Assembly (NCBI RefSeq): GCF_023283845.1
Contig: NZ_JAKILC010000006.1
Location: 1-64,000 of the forward strand
Length of the DNA stretch: 64,000 bases
Reading direction: 5' to 3'
Source of the DNA: Shewanella marinintestina
GTDB taxonomy: Bacteria > Pseudomonadota > Gammaproteobacteria > Enterobacterales > Shewanellaceae
Below are positions 18,173 to 27,581 of the stretch, piece after piece; position 1 is the first letter of the stretch, and every line of letters starts with the position of its first letter. The position numbers and the translations under genes are program-made. Below the pieces are notes generated by a model. That model was not told the origin of the DNA. It saw nothing but the letters and a program-made list of their open reading frames with translations, and ran no database searches.

Positions 18173-19462
18173 ATGAACAGACTCAAAAAATGGTGTTGCC
18201 TGTCACTTGTTATCGCAATGCCTTTGATAATGCCAGTGACTGCAGTCAACGCCGAACAAAATCAGTTTGAGCAAATTCAATATAGTGAGGGACAGCTTGC
18301 ACAAATGCTGGCACCTATCGCCCTTTATCCCGATAGTTTACTGACCCATATCCTTATTGCAGCGACCTACCCGCTTGAAGTGGTTCAGGCTCATCGCTGG
18401 CAGCAGTCGAAACAGCACTTATCGACCCAAAAACAAATCGATAAAGCCCAGGATAAAGATTGGGACCCAAGTGTGGTGGCGCTGATTGCGTTTCCCAATG
18501 TATTGCAAAAGCTCAGTGAAGATCTTGATTGGACCCAGTCATTGGGTGACGCTTTTTTACAAGATGAAGCTCAGGTGCTCGCCAGTATTCAAATGCTGAG
18601 GCAAGAGGCAGACAATGCCAATAGCCTTGAGCAGATGGAAAACATGCAAGTCACTCGTGTGAGTAATCAGATCATTATTGAGCCTGTAAGAAAAGAGATC
18701 GTTTACGTGCCCTACTACGACCCGAGAACTGTTTACGGTTATTGGCGTTGGTATCGTTATCCTCCGGTATATTGGGCGGTTTATCCAGGTTACGTTAGAC
18801 CCGGTTATGGCCATTTCTATTGGCGCGCCGGCGTGCACATTAGCTTTAACTATTACTTTAGTGCATTCCATTGGCATAAACGCCATGTGGTTGTAGTACA
18901 TCACCATAACTCACATAAATATCGTCACCGCGGCCGTATCGTCACCAGTCACGGTGCCAAACGCTGGGCACATAAACCACAACATAGACGCGGTGTGGCT
19001 TATAGCAATGGTGCACTTAGGCATAAATATAATCGCCACCAGCCAAATAGAGCGAATGACAACAAACATGCGCGAACGCCTTATTCGCCAAAGCGCTCGT
19101 ATAAAGCCAATCTGCACCGCCGAGATCTAAATCGCGCAGACGATGTAGTTCGTAAGATGAACCGTATAAACAGCAGTGAGCGAGTTAACAGCCATGAGCG
19201 CATAAGCAGCCATGAGCGTATGAACAGCCCTAAGCCAGTAACAAACCATGCGCGCTCGAAAGTTCATTCACAGCTAAAAAGCTACCAACCCAAAAGAGAG
19301 CATCAACAAGCAGACAAACGCCACCATCAAAGCCATAAAGCCACGGTAAGCAAACAGCGGCAATCAAACCCGCAATCACGAGCAAATAGGTATCAACCTA
19401 CTAACAAAGGCTACAACAGCCATAACAAAAGTCAGAGCCAGCATCGTCACAGAAAAGATTAA
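18173..19462 (+). CDS. DUF3300 domain exported protein with basic His-rich tail
   Basis: A 429-residue exported protein with signal peptide (about 1-27). Residues 35-200 carry the DUF3300 pattern (QLAQMLAPIALYPDSLL, HILIAATYPLEV, DWDPSVVALIAFP, VYVPYYDPRTVYG). A Tyr/Trp-rich stretch (about 190-235) and a very basic His/Arg/Lys/Ser/Gln-rich tail (240-429) with near-repeats of NSHER follow. The tail could bind metal, nucleic acid or anionic envelope polymer. It lies 108 nt after the PhoQ-like kinase and may belong to its regulon. Function unknown. Confidence 0.75.
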   Translation: MNRLKKWCCLSLVIAMPLIMPVTAVNAEQNQFEQIQYSEGQLAQMLAPIALYPDSLLTHILIAATYPLEVVQAHRWQQSKQHLSTQKQIDKAQDKDWDPSVVALIAFPNVLQKLSEDLDWTQSLGDAFLQDEAQVLASIQMLRQEADNANSLEQMENMQVTRVSNQIIIEPVRKEIVYVPYYDPRTVYGYWRWYRYPPVYWAVYPGYVRPGYGHFYWRAGVHISFNYYFSAFHWHKRHVVVVHHHNSHKYRHRGRIVTSHGAKRWAHKPQHRRGVAYSNGALRHKYNRHQPNRANDNKHARTPYSPKRSYKANLHRRDLNRADDVVRKMNRINSSERVNSHERISSHERMNSPKPVTNHARSKVHSQLKSYQPKREHQQADKRHHQSHKATVSKQRQSNPQSRANRYQPTNKGYNSHNKSQSQHRHRKD

Positions 19463-19493
19463 ATTATTGATTGTTGAGTTTGGGCTAAAGAAA

Positions 19494-19526
19494 AAAACGC
19501 CATCAATTAACCATTGATGGCGTTTT
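19494..19526. terminator. Intrinsic terminator after the DUF3300 gene
   Basis: Perfect AAAACGCCATCAA / TTGATGGCGTTTT stem with T-run; symmetric, between convergent genes. Confidence 0.9.
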
Positions 19527-19613
19527 CATTAATCAAATATAAGGCTCATTCACTCATATCCGACTCAATAACATGGCTGATAAAGCACTGCTATAAATGA
19601 CAACCGCAAACCT

Positions 19614-20981
19614 TTAAGCAACTGTCTTCTCAGCTTCTACTCGCTCGATATACTGCTGTAGTAATACTTCAATTTCATCAAAGCGCGGTCGTAAAGTGAG
19701 ATCTGGCTGCATACACGCAGCTCGCAACGCTGTCAGCTCGGTTAACACAGCTTGCGAAGCTGACTCTGCTTGTAAGCAATGCGCTAACAAATCATCAATT
19801 AAGCAGCCTAATGCACGTACTTCAATACTTTGCATGGCTTCTCTTTGCAACAAAGGTAACTTTTGCAAATTAGTCGCTGCGCCAAAATCGCCAAAAAGCA
19901 CATCAGCGCCTTGATACATTGTATTGTGAGCATAAATATCACCATGGCTTACCTGATGACGGTGCAAATGATTTAAGCCTGATGTCATCTGTTTTAACAT
20001 CATTAAAATGCTATTTAATGTAAAACTTGAATCATCAGTAAAAGTATCACGCGTGCAAGTTTGCAGTGACGGCGGTAAGCCTAAGTTAGCGTATTGGCTC
20101 GGAATAAGCTCCATCACTAAACCTAGCGTATCGGTTTGATTTATCTGCGCAACAACCTTGATTAGATTATCGTGTTGCCCCGCTTGTAAGCAGTTAAGCA
20201 GCTCATCTTTAGGATAACCGTCGCTGGTAACTTCGCCTTTAAAAATCTTTACCGCGATATAAGCATCTGTGCCCTCGAGCTCTTTGGGTTGCTTAATCCA
20301 TTTAGCGCGATAAATCACCCCTGAAGCACCTTGACCAATCACTTCTTTGAGCTCTATATCCTCAAGGTTGATCAAAGGCATGTTGACTTCATCACTCGGT
20401 AAAGCTTGATAACTCGCAGCTTGATTTAGCGGGTTGCCATCAAGGGCTAACCAGCTTAGTTTTGGCATTTGGAACAACCAGTTAGGTAGCGAAGCCAGCG
20501 CATTGGCAGACAATCTAGCCAGCTCTAACGCGCGACAATTCGCCATTGACTCTGGCAATTTAGATAACCGATTGCCCGCTAGCGCAAGCTTTTGTAAGCG
20601 ATGTAATCGCCCCATATCGTCAGGCAAGGATGTGAGCTGATTATCAGTTAAAATTAACCAACGCGTATTGTCAGGTAATACTTGCTCACCAATCTGCTGA
20701 AGCTTATTCGATTTAAAACTAATCATCTCAAGCTTAGGGCACATGGCTAAGACTGCTGGGATAGTCTCAAAGCAATTATTAGTTAGAAACAAAATTCTTA
20801 ATTGGGCTAATTTAGCAAAACTGTCAGGCAAATCGCTAAGCTGGTTGTCAGACAAATCAAGCACTTCTAAGCTATCTGCTAGCTCAATAATCTCTAACGG
20901 AAACTCGCTTAATCCTTGCTTCAAATACAGTTGGCTCACACCGGCCAACTCTCCTGACTGTAACTGCTCAATAGTATGCAA
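19614..20981 (-). CDS. Leucine-rich-repeat protein fused to a protein kinase domain
   Basis: A 455-residue cytosolic protein starting at TTG (20981), the only available start. Residues about 15-185 hold seven or eight 23-residue leucine-rich repeats (LxxLDLSDNQLSDLP type). Residues 208-450 form a eukaryotic-type kinase: glycine loop GQGASG (216-221), VAIK-type Lys245, catalytic loop HGDIYAHN (346-353), DFG (365-367). The loop has HGD rather than HRD, as in non-RD kinases, but Asp348 and Asn353 are kept, so activity is plausible. Such fusions are uncommon in bacteria, and the substrate is unknown. No toxin, phosphatase or secretion genes are adjacent. Confidence 0.85.
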   Translation of the reverse strand: MHTIEQLQSGELAGVSQLYLKQGLSEFPLEIIELADSLEVLDLSDNQLSDLPDSFAKLAQLRILFLTNNCFETIPAVLAMCPKLEMISFKSNKLQQIGEQVLPDNTRWLILTDNQLTSLPDDMGRLHRLQKLALAGNRLSKLPESMANCRALELARLSANALASLPNWLFQMPKLSWLALDGNPLNQAASYQALPSDEVNMPLINLEDIELKEVIGQGASGVIYRAKWIKQPKELEGTDAYIAVKIFKGEVTSDGYPKDELLNCLQAGQHDNLIKVVAQINQTDTLGLVMELIPSQYANLGLPPSLQTCTRDTFTDDSSFTLNSILMMLKQMTSGLNHLHRHQVSHGDIYAHNTMYQGADVLFGDFGAATNLQKLPLLQREAMQSIEVRALGCLIDDLLAHCLQAESASQAVLTELTALRAACMQPDLTLRPRFDEIEVLLQQYIERVEAEKTVA

Positions 20982-21176
20982 AACCTAAACCCTAGCTCAG
21001 ATGAAAAATAGCCGGCAATACTATAGGATTCTCTTGTGCATATAAAGTTGTATCCTTATCGTCTCGGCAGCTAAATCTGATTCAGCACTGATCCATATCA
21101 GTTTTTTAGCGTATTGAAAAAGCAGATGATTTTAGACATTAATAATATCAAGCTGTTTTATTGAGAAGGCCTAAAA

Positions 21177-22496
21177 ATGAATAAATCTCAAACCGCTAAG
21201 GTACCAACGAGCCGCTTATCACGCTTTTCATCTCTAGGCGGATTGGCCTCCCGCTTAGCGGGAAACATCATGCTTGAAGGTGCGAAGAAACTAAGTCAGG
21301 GACAGTCTCCGAAATTACAAGATTTAGTACTCACTCCAAAAAATATTTCTCATGTAGCAGACAAATTAGCGCAAATGCGCGGCGCGGCGATGAAAGTAGG
21401 CCAAATGCTGTCTATGGACTCTGGCGAATTAATGCCAAAAGAGCTGAGTGAGCTACTGGCTAGACTACGTGCTGACGCTAAAACCATGCCCCACAAACAG
21501 CTCATTGAGATCCTCAAGCGTAATTGGGGTGAAGATTGGTTATCACCCTTTGCTCACTTTGAGCTGCGTCCTTTTGCGGCAGCCTCAATTGGTCAGGTTC
21601 ATAAAGCCACTTTAGCCAATGGTACGGAGCTGGCAGTGAAAGTGCAGTACCCGGGGATCCGTAATAGCATCGACAGTGATATTGATAATGTCGCGACCTT
21701 GTTGCGTGTTTCGCAATTAATTCCCAAGAATGTGCAATTCGATCGATTACTCTCTGAAGCCAAAAAACAGTTACACACTGAAGCTGATTATCGAATTGAG
21801 CTCAACATGCTTAAGCGATATCAAACGTTACTAAGTGATGATGAATCCTTCATTCTTCCAAGCCCTATTGAGCATCTATGTACCGAAGACCTTCTCGTTA
21901 TGGAATATGTTGAAGGTGAAAATATTGAGTCCGCAGAATACTTAAGCCAAGGCAGCCGTAACGCAATTGCCAGTAAAATGCTGCTGCTTTTCTTTAGGGA
22001 ATTATTTGAATTCAATCTGATCCAGTCCGATCCTAATTTTGCCAATTTTCAGTACCAAACTAATTCTCGAAAAATCGTTTTGCTCGACTTTGGCGCAACT
22101 CGTGAGATCCCAAAACCATTATCCCAGCAATATAAACAATTGATGCAGGCCGCTATTGATAATGACCGTGAAAAGATGGCGGCTGCTGCGCAGGAGATTG
22201 GATTTTTTAGAGACGCAATAGATGCGCAACAAAAAGCACTTATCGTGGATATTTTTTATCAGGCCTGTGAACCACTAAGAGGTGAAACTGAGTATGACTT
22301 TGGCAGCAGTAATTTAGCCCAACGGATCAAAGCTGCAGGAATGGCAATGAGCTCAGAAGCCGATAAATGGCACACTCCGCCAGTCGATGCCATTTTTATT
22401 CACCGAAAACTGGCTGGCATGTATTTATTAGCCTCAAAGCTTAATGCACAAGTTGATGTAAAATCGATATTTAAGCAATTTATGACTAGTGGCTAA
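21177..22496 (+). CDS. ABC1/AarF (UbiB-like) atypical kinase
   Basis: A 439-residue member of the ABC1/ADCK/UbiB family, atypical ATPases linked to quinone biosynthesis or lipid handling. Diagnostic motifs are the KxGQ signature (K73-VGQ), the alanine-rich loop AAASIGQ (134-140) that replaces the glycine loop, Lys155 in LAVKVQYPG, a QSDPNFANF catalytic stretch and LLDFGATRE. It lacks the C-terminal membrane helices of UbiB and no ubi genes are adjacent, so it is a paralogue rather than UbiB itself. A weak start site (GAAGGCC) precedes the ATG. Confidence 0.87.
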   Translation: MNKSQTAKVPTSRLSRFSSLGGLASRLAGNIMLEGAKKLSQGQSPKLQDLVLTPKNISHVADKLAQMRGAAMKVGQMLSMDSGELMPKELSELLARLRADAKTMPHKQLIEILKRNWGEDWLSPFAHFELRPFAAASIGQVHKATLANGTELAVKVQYPGIRNSIDSDIDNVATLLRVSQLIPKNVQFDRLLSEAKKQLHTEADYRIELNMLKRYQTLLSDDESFILPSPIEHLCTEDLLVMEYVEGENIESAEYLSQGSRNAIASKMLLLFFRELFEFNLIQSDPNFANFQYQTNSRKIVLLDFGATREIPKPLSQQYKQLMQAAIDNDREKMAAAAQEIGFFRDAIDAQQKALIVDIFYQACEPLRGETEYDFGSSNLAQRIKAAGMAMSSEADKWHTPPVDAIFIHRKLAGMYLLASKLNAQVDVKSIFKQFMTSG

Positions 22497-22566
22497 GTGG
22501 CTAAAAATAAAAGTAACTAAAAAAATGTTGCTCCGATGCTAACACGATGGTGCTGTGTCTAAGTGT

Positions 22567-22585
22567 GCTCTCGCTGAGCGAGAGC
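22567..22585. other. Strong hairpin between convergent genes
   Basis: GCTCTCGC-tga-GCGAGAGC, perfect 8-bp stem without a T-run, 70 nt after the ABC1 gene. Possibly an RNA 3'-end stabiliser or weak terminator. Confidence 0.4.
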
Positions 22586-22635
22586 TGTAACTATTCAGAC
22601 TGCTGTTTCATTTGGCTAATTATTAACTTAGCCCC

Positions 22636-23379
22636 CTATTCATCTGCAGGTTTAAACTTATTCTCTCTCTCAGCTCTTAGTAGCTCTTGCCCTTTAGTAA
22701 TCGCAATAACGGCTTTGGACTTAAACTCGCGACGATACAGTGTCACAACCACAAAAATGCTCGCTGCGATAAAGGCTATTGGGTGGAAGAACCAGCATAG
22801 AGCCGCCATAGAGAAGTAATATGAACGCAAACCATAGTTATAAGAATGAGTCGCTTGATCTTGCACTGTAGCCATTTGCTTAGCATAACGGCGTAGATTC
22901 TCATTCTTACCTTCTTTATCTACTGGCGCAGCGCCAACCATGACGTTCAAAAATCCATATTGACGCATCGACCAGGTAAACTGGAAAAACGCCATGATAA
23001 AAATAAAGGTCAACATACCTAATTTGACTTGAACTAGCGCATGGTTCGGCTCAGCAGCAAAGGGAATCGTTGCTATCACAGCCTCTAAACGTTCCACTTG
23101 AGCAAAGAGTGTTAGTACACCAGCTAATACCAGTAAAGTTGTTGACGCAAAAAAGGCAATATTACGCTCAAGGTTAGCTAACAATGCCGCCTCACCAACT
23201 CTCACCTCACGCCCAATGAGCTCATGCATCCAGTGGATCCGATGTTGATGCAAACAGCGGGCAATGCAGTTAGTTGTTTTGGCTTTACGTTTGGCAAAAT
23301 AGGTATAACCGACCCAACTCACGATAAAGCAAAATGGCGCAACAAGGTCGAGTAGCGAGATGGTCGTGCTTGATTCCAT
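22636..23379 (-). CDS. DUF599 family membrane protein
   Basis: A 247-residue protein with about four membrane segments (near residues 10-28, 75-95, 120-140 and 195-220). The pattern WVGYTYFA, HRIHWMHELIGREVRVGEAALLANLERN and LRSYYFSMAALCWFFHP is that of the DUF599 family. The ATG at 23379 is used; the longer in-frame reading to 23457 has no transmembrane or motif support. Function unknown. Confidence 0.75.
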   Translation of the reverse strand: MESSTTISLLDLVAPFCFIVSWVGYTYFAKRKAKTTNCIARCLHQHRIHWMHELIGREVRVGEAALLANLERNIAFFASTTLLVLAGVLTLFAQVERLEAVIATIPFAAEPNHALVQVKLGMLTFIFIMAFFQFTWSMRQYGFLNVMVGAAPVDKEGKNENLRRYAKQMATVQDQATHSYNYGLRSYYFSMAALCWFFHPIAFIAASIFVVVTLYRREFKSKAVIAITKGQELLRAERENKFKPADE

Positions 23380-23494
23380 AATAAAAAACCAACTATAAAG
23401 TTCAATAACGTTGCTGCAAGTTGAGACAGGATTAACACTAAGTCTCACCGCAGACACAAAATAAAATGGCTAAGCGTTCACTTTTTGCGCTAAG

Positions 23495-23653
23495 TTAACG
23501 CTTGGCTTGTAAGTCTTGTTTAACAATTTCTAACGCTGCTAGTGCCACATCAACATCAATCTTATTACTCTCTAGCAAAAAAATAAGATCAACCGCAAGC
23601 TTAACCTCTTCCGGGGCGCTATCTAGCGGGCTAGCAGGATTTTTTTCGCTCAT
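23495..23653 (-). CDS. rsmS: Small regulatory protein RsmS (YbaM, DUF2496)
   Basis: A 52-residue protein. GAGTG is placed about 8 nt before the ATG. The block PEEVKLAVDLIFLLESN followed by VALAALEIVKQDL matches the DUF2496 / YbaM family, described in enterobacteria as the pleiotropic regulator RsmS. The size is normal for the family. Confidence 0.8.
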   Translation of the reverse strand: MSEKNPASPLDSAPEEVKLAVDLIFLLESNKIDVDVALAALEIVKQDLQAKR

Positions 23654-23891
23654 ATTATTTCACTCTTGCACTTGGGCAATATCGGCAGAAAGTCTGGATG
23701 CGCTAGTATACTCAGAGAGTTAGCTTGCCTCAATTGTAAAACCTCAGCCCAAAGCACTGATTTACTCAAATCAAATTATCGCAGCAAACCCGATACTAAG
23801 GCTTTATTACCATCGAAAGCCTAGATATACTCACGCTATTAAGGTGCAACCTCCGTTGTGCAGAGCAAATACAAAGGCAATAAAAAACACT

Positions 23892-24119
23892 ATGGCAAAG
23901 ATGGATTTCTCGGTGATTAATGACACCACAGCAAAATCTTTTATCGAGCAAAAAAACTTAATCAAAAGAGTTTTTAAAGGTAATACCGTTCTCTGCCCTG
24001 TATGTAACCAAGCACTTTCAATGAAGCTGCCAACTAAAGGGCAAGAAGATAGTGTATCGGGTATTTGCTGCAAAAAAGGCTGCACAGACATCGAACTTGA
24101 TATGGAGTTGGTGGTTTAA
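23892..24119 (+). CDS. Small zinc-ribbon-like protein
   Basis: A 75-residue protein. A CPVCNQ pair and a later GICCKKGC cluster give four or five cysteines that could bind one zinc in a rubredoxin-like knuckle. The ATG at 23892 fits the conserved-looking MDFSVIND start; the longer reading from 23844 is less likely. No clear ribosome-binding site. Family not recognised. Confidence 0.55.
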   Translation: MAKMDFSVINDTTAKSFIEQKNLIKRVFKGNTVLCPVCNQALSMKLPTKGQEDSVSGICCKKGCTDIELDMELVV

Positions 24120-24145
24120 ACACCTGCTTTTTACCAAGTCTATTA

Positions 24146-24178
24146 AATGGCTGCTAACTTAGGTTTGCAGCCATTTTT
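24146..24178 (+). terminator. Intrinsic terminator after the zinc-ribbon gene
   Basis: AATGGCTGC / GCAGCCATT stem followed by five T. Confidence 0.8.
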
Positions 24179-24210
24179 ATTTATCGATTACACGCTGAAC
24201 AGTGCGTATA

Positions 24211-24948
24211 TTAAAACTGATAGGTTACTCCCACACCAAAACCACTTGATGCCATATCAAACAAAAAGTCATCTTCATCGTAATCAATATCTAAATACCT
24301 AAAGCTATACTTTAGATCCCAGTTTTCAGACAAACTCTGATTCAAGGTAAAGTTTAACGCCCAAGAAAGCTGGCTTCCGACGCCAAAGCCTGCTAACTCA
24401 GCACGACTATTAAGATAAAATGTCTCATTGATAGCCCACAGGTTTTTCAAACCAAACATTGGGTCTATCCAGTCATCACCAAAGCTAGGCGTTCTTTGTT
24501 GATCAATAATACGAACATCAAGTTTATTGTTGACGTCAACAAACCTAACGCCAACAAAGCTGTACCATTGCATATTGCCCTGTTCGGAAAAACGATAGGC
24601 ACTAACTAAATCCAGTAACTTTTGTTTGGCAGTTAACTTAGCAGATGCATTATCAACTTCGGCGTCATACTCAAGTCTCATATATACCAGATCTAACCAC
24701 AGCTCCCAGTTACCTTTACGTGCTTGTAAATTAACTAATGCTGCACCATCTAAATTGTCAAAAATCTCACTAAACGACATATCGATATCAACAATGACTG
24801 ACTGATTATTTCTGTCTACATAGCCAGTCTGCCCTTGCTGACTCACCGCCCAAAGATATGGAGAGATCTCAAACTGCCACTCTTCAGCAACCGTGTAACT
24901 CGACCCCAAAATAAACAAAACTAACGCAATAATAAATGACTTAAACAT
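24211..24948 (-). CDS. Outer-membrane beta-barrel protein
   Basis: A 245-residue exported protein with signal peptide (about 1-20, ending TVA-EE), alternating amphipathic strands throughout and C-terminal aromatic TYQF, the signature for BAM-mediated insertion. The overall pattern (FEISPYLWAVSQQGQTG near the start) is seen in uncharacterised marine outer-membrane proteins. No specific function can be read. Confidence 0.7.
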   Translation of the reverse strand: MFKSFIIALVLFILGSSYTVAEEWQFEISPYLWAVSQQGQTGYVDRNNQSVIVDIDMSFSEIFDNLDGAALVNLQARKGNWELWLDLVYMRLEYDAEVDNASAKLTAKQKLLDLVSAYRFSEQGNMQWYSFVGVRFVDVNNKLDVRIIDQQRTPSFGDDWIDPMFGLKNLWAINETFYLNSRAELAGFGVGSQLSWALNFTLNQSLSENWDLKYSFRYLDIDYDEDDFLFDMASSGFGVGVTYQF

Positions 24949-25103
24949 AGGCTATCCATTTCCCCTGTAGAGTATTAGGCGCAGTGGAATAAATACCTGG
25001 CACGATACTTAACCAAGTCGGTATAAAAGAATCACAAGCGCTACAACTATCAAGATTAGTTGATTTTTTTTAACTTGTTAGCACAAATTAGGAGTCAAAT
25101 GAT

Positions 25104-25889
25104 TTAATCGGAGTTTTGTTCATAAGCGATTTTGACTCGCCCTGTAGAAGTGATAGCCCGGCGAACACACAAGACCAATGTCGCTGCGACAGAAACCACT
25201 AACGTCACAAAGATAGCAACCGAAATAACCAACTGGTATTTAATGGCGATAAGCGGATCGACTCCCCCCAGGATTTGTCCAGTCATCATGCCAGGTAAAG
25301 TCACTAGACCCATTGTTGCCATCGACGCCAGTATTGGTGCAAAAGCTTGCTGCATTGCGGTTTGTAAAAAAGGCAGGCTCGCTTGGTTTGCTGTTGCGCC
25401 TAATGCTAATGCACCATGGTACTCGGCTTTCCTATCGTTAAAAGCCCCAAAAAGTCGCTGCAAAGCGACAATGTTGCCACTCAAACAATTGCCAAGTAAC
25501 ATGCCTGCCGTCGGAATTAGGTATTGTGCAGTGTATAAAGGCTCTGGTGACAACAGGTAAACAATCATAAGCCAAAGTACAGGGACTAAACCTAAAATTA
25601 AGCCACTAAACACAGGGAAATAGAGCACCTTTCTAGGTAATTTGGCTTTAGTAATAATCGCGCTACTGCCCACTAGTACCATCAACAATAACCAAGCAAA
25701 ATTGATCCAAATATTATCTAATTCAAACAAATATTGTAGATATAAGCCCACTAGCACTAACTGCAGGGTCATACGAACAACAGCCCAAGTCATGTCACGA
25801 GTCAGTTGCAGCTGAAAATATCGGCCTATTGCCATTGGCACCAATAGTACCAACATGAATAACCCCAACTGTAACCAACCTATATCCAT
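25104..25889 (-). CDS. FetB-like ABC transporter permease (UPF0014)
   Basis: A 261-residue inner-membrane protein with about seven membrane segments. The central block (about 125-205: PTAGMLLGN, RKAEYHGALALGATANQA, ATMGLVTLPGMMTGQILGG) is diagnostic of the FetB / UPF0014 family, the permease of the FetAB iron exporter. FetB normally sits beside the ATPase FetA, but no ATPase gene is adjacent here, so the partner must be encoded elsewhere. GATAAAAATGG gives only a weak start site. Confidence 0.85.
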   Translation of the reverse strand: MDIGWLQLGLFMLVLLVPMAIGRYFQLQLTRDMTWAVVRMTLQLVLVGLYLQYLFELDNIWINFAWLLLMVLVGSSAIITKAKLPRKVLYFPVFSGLILGLVPVLWLMIVYLLSPEPLYTAQYLIPTAGMLLGNCLSGNIVALQRLFGAFNDRKAEYHGALALGATANQASLPFLQTAMQQAFAPILASMATMGLVTLPGMMTGQILGGVDPLIAIKYQLVISVAIFVTLVVSVAATLVLCVRRAITSTGRVKIAYEQNSD

Positions 25890-26192
25890 TTTTATCTCTC
25901 GGATCTGCTAAAAATAATGATTGCACAATAAAACCAAACTTATATTGCCAGAGTAACCTTAAACCTGAATGGCTAACAGTAAATAAGAAACTCAACGCAT
26001 TGTTTAAATGTAAAAACAAATCGATTTATCGTTAGCTAAGCGCAAAATACTTAGGTTTAGTTTCGAAAGTTTCCCCTAAAAGCACCTAGAAGAAATCTGT
26101 GGCCATTTAGAAAAACTTGATCAATATCTAATGAATTGAGGTTTTGACTTGTTAGACTCTGGTCACTTTTTGCTATTTTAGAAAATACGATT
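25890..26192. other. Intergenic, nothing recognised
   Basis: Divergent promoter region between the FetB-like gene and pepT. AT-rich; no clear operator, repeat or RNA is seen. Confidence 0.5.
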
Positions 26193-27416
26193 ATGAAGCA
26201 ACAGATACTTGAACGGTTCTTAAGCTACGTCAGTTTCAACACCCAATCTGACAGCCAAAGCCAAAGCGTACCTAGCACTGACAACCAATTTAAATTTGCT
26301 CAACATCTTCGCCAAGAGCTAATAAGCTTAGGATTTGAAGAAGTACAATTGTCAGATAAAGGTTACTTAACCGCAACTGTTGCAGCAAATGTTGCCGATG
26401 CACCTTGCATTGGTTTTATTGCGCATTTAGATACGGCGCCAGATTACAGTGGCGAAAATGTACACCCACAAATTATTGAAAACTATAACGGCAAAGATAT
26501 TCAGTTAGGCCTTGAAGAGGTGCTTTCTCCAACACAGTTTACCAGCCTAAATGCTTATATTGGCAAAACTTTAATCACCACCGACGGCAAAAGTTTACTT
26601 GGCGGTGATGACAAAGCTGGGATTGCTGAAATTGTAACAGCGCTTTACTACTTGATGCAGCACCCAGAGATCCCCCACGGTAAAATTCGTTTATGCTTCA
26701 CCCCTGATGAAGAAATTGGTCGCGGCGCGGACCACTTTGACGTTGAAGGGTTTGGCGCACAATGGGCTTATACCGTCGATGGTGGTCAAGTTGGTGAGCT
26801 TGAATATGAAAACTTTAACGCCGCTACAGCAGTGATCACCGCGACTGGCAATAACTGCCATCCAGGTACAGCCTATGGCGTTATGGTTAACGCTCAAACC
26901 ATTGCGGCTCGATTCCACGCTAAAATGCCACTAAAAGACACCCCTGAATGCAGTCAAGATTACGACGGATTTTTCCATTTAATGAGCATGGAAGGCGTGA
27001 CGGAAAAGGCGACACTTAGCTATATCATTCGCGATTTTGATTTAGAACTATTCCAGCAAAGAAAGCGCTGGCTAACGGATCTTGTTGAAAAATATAATGC
27101 GGAATTGACTATTGGCCAGTTAAACATTGATATTCAAGACTCATATTTAAATATGAAGCAACAAGTATTGCCACACCCACATATTATCGACATTGCTAAG
27201 CAAGCGATGCAAAACTTAAATATCCAACCAATTGTAAAGCCAATTCGTGGTGGTACAGACGGTTCGCGTTTATCTTACATGGGGCTGCCATGCCCAAATC
27301 TATTTACTGGTGGCCATAACTTCCACGGTAAGCATGAATATGCTTGTTTAGAGTCAATGGAGCAAGCTACGCAAACACTAATTGAAATTGCTAAGCTAAC
27401 CGCTAGTCACAAATAG
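26193..27416 (+). CDS. pepT: Peptidase T (tripeptide aminopeptidase)
   Basis: A 407-residue cytosolic M20B zinc aminopeptidase that removes the N-terminal residue of tripeptides. Diagnostic stretches are IGFIAHLDTAPDYSG (metal His/Asp), TDGKSLLGGDDKAGIAE, the FTPDEEIGRGADHFD catalytic Glu pair, YTVDGG and the C-terminal FTGGHNFHGKHEY. Length and motif order match PepT throughout. It stands alone with its own terminator. Confidence 0.96.
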   Translation: MKQQILERFLSYVSFNTQSDSQSQSVPSTDNQFKFAQHLRQELISLGFEEVQLSDKGYLTATVAANVADAPCIGFIAHLDTAPDYSGENVHPQIIENYNGKDIQLGLEEVLSPTQFTSLNAYIGKTLITTDGKSLLGGDDKAGIAEIVTALYYLMQHPEIPHGKIRLCFTPDEEIGRGADHFDVEGFGAQWAYTVDGGQVGELEYENFNAATAVITATGNNCHPGTAYGVMVNAQTIAARFHAKMPLKDTPECSQDYDGFFHLMSMEGVTEKATLSYIIRDFDLELFQQRKRWLTDLVEKYNAELTIGQLNIDIQDSYLNMKQQVLPHPHIIDIAKQAMQNLNIQPIVKPIRGGTDGSRLSYMGLPCPNLFTGGHNFHGKHEYACLESMEQATQTLIEIAKLTASHK

Positions 27417-27433
27417 ATTATTAGATTATATGC

Positions 27434-27463
27434 AAAAAAAGGCCTGTCATTCAGGCCTTTTTG
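27434..27463 (+). terminator. Intrinsic terminator of pepT
   Basis: AAAAAGGCCTG / CAGGCCTTTTT stem, symmetric, 17 nt after the stop. Confidence 0.9.
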
Positions 27464-27581
27464 TTAGTGAGCTTTGACTAAAATCGACAACTTATAGTCA
27501 CAATAACAATATAAAAGTATTTGCTTCCCACCTTTAGCTCTCTACACTTAAGCTACTAAAAGGCATTAATTAGAGAACACT

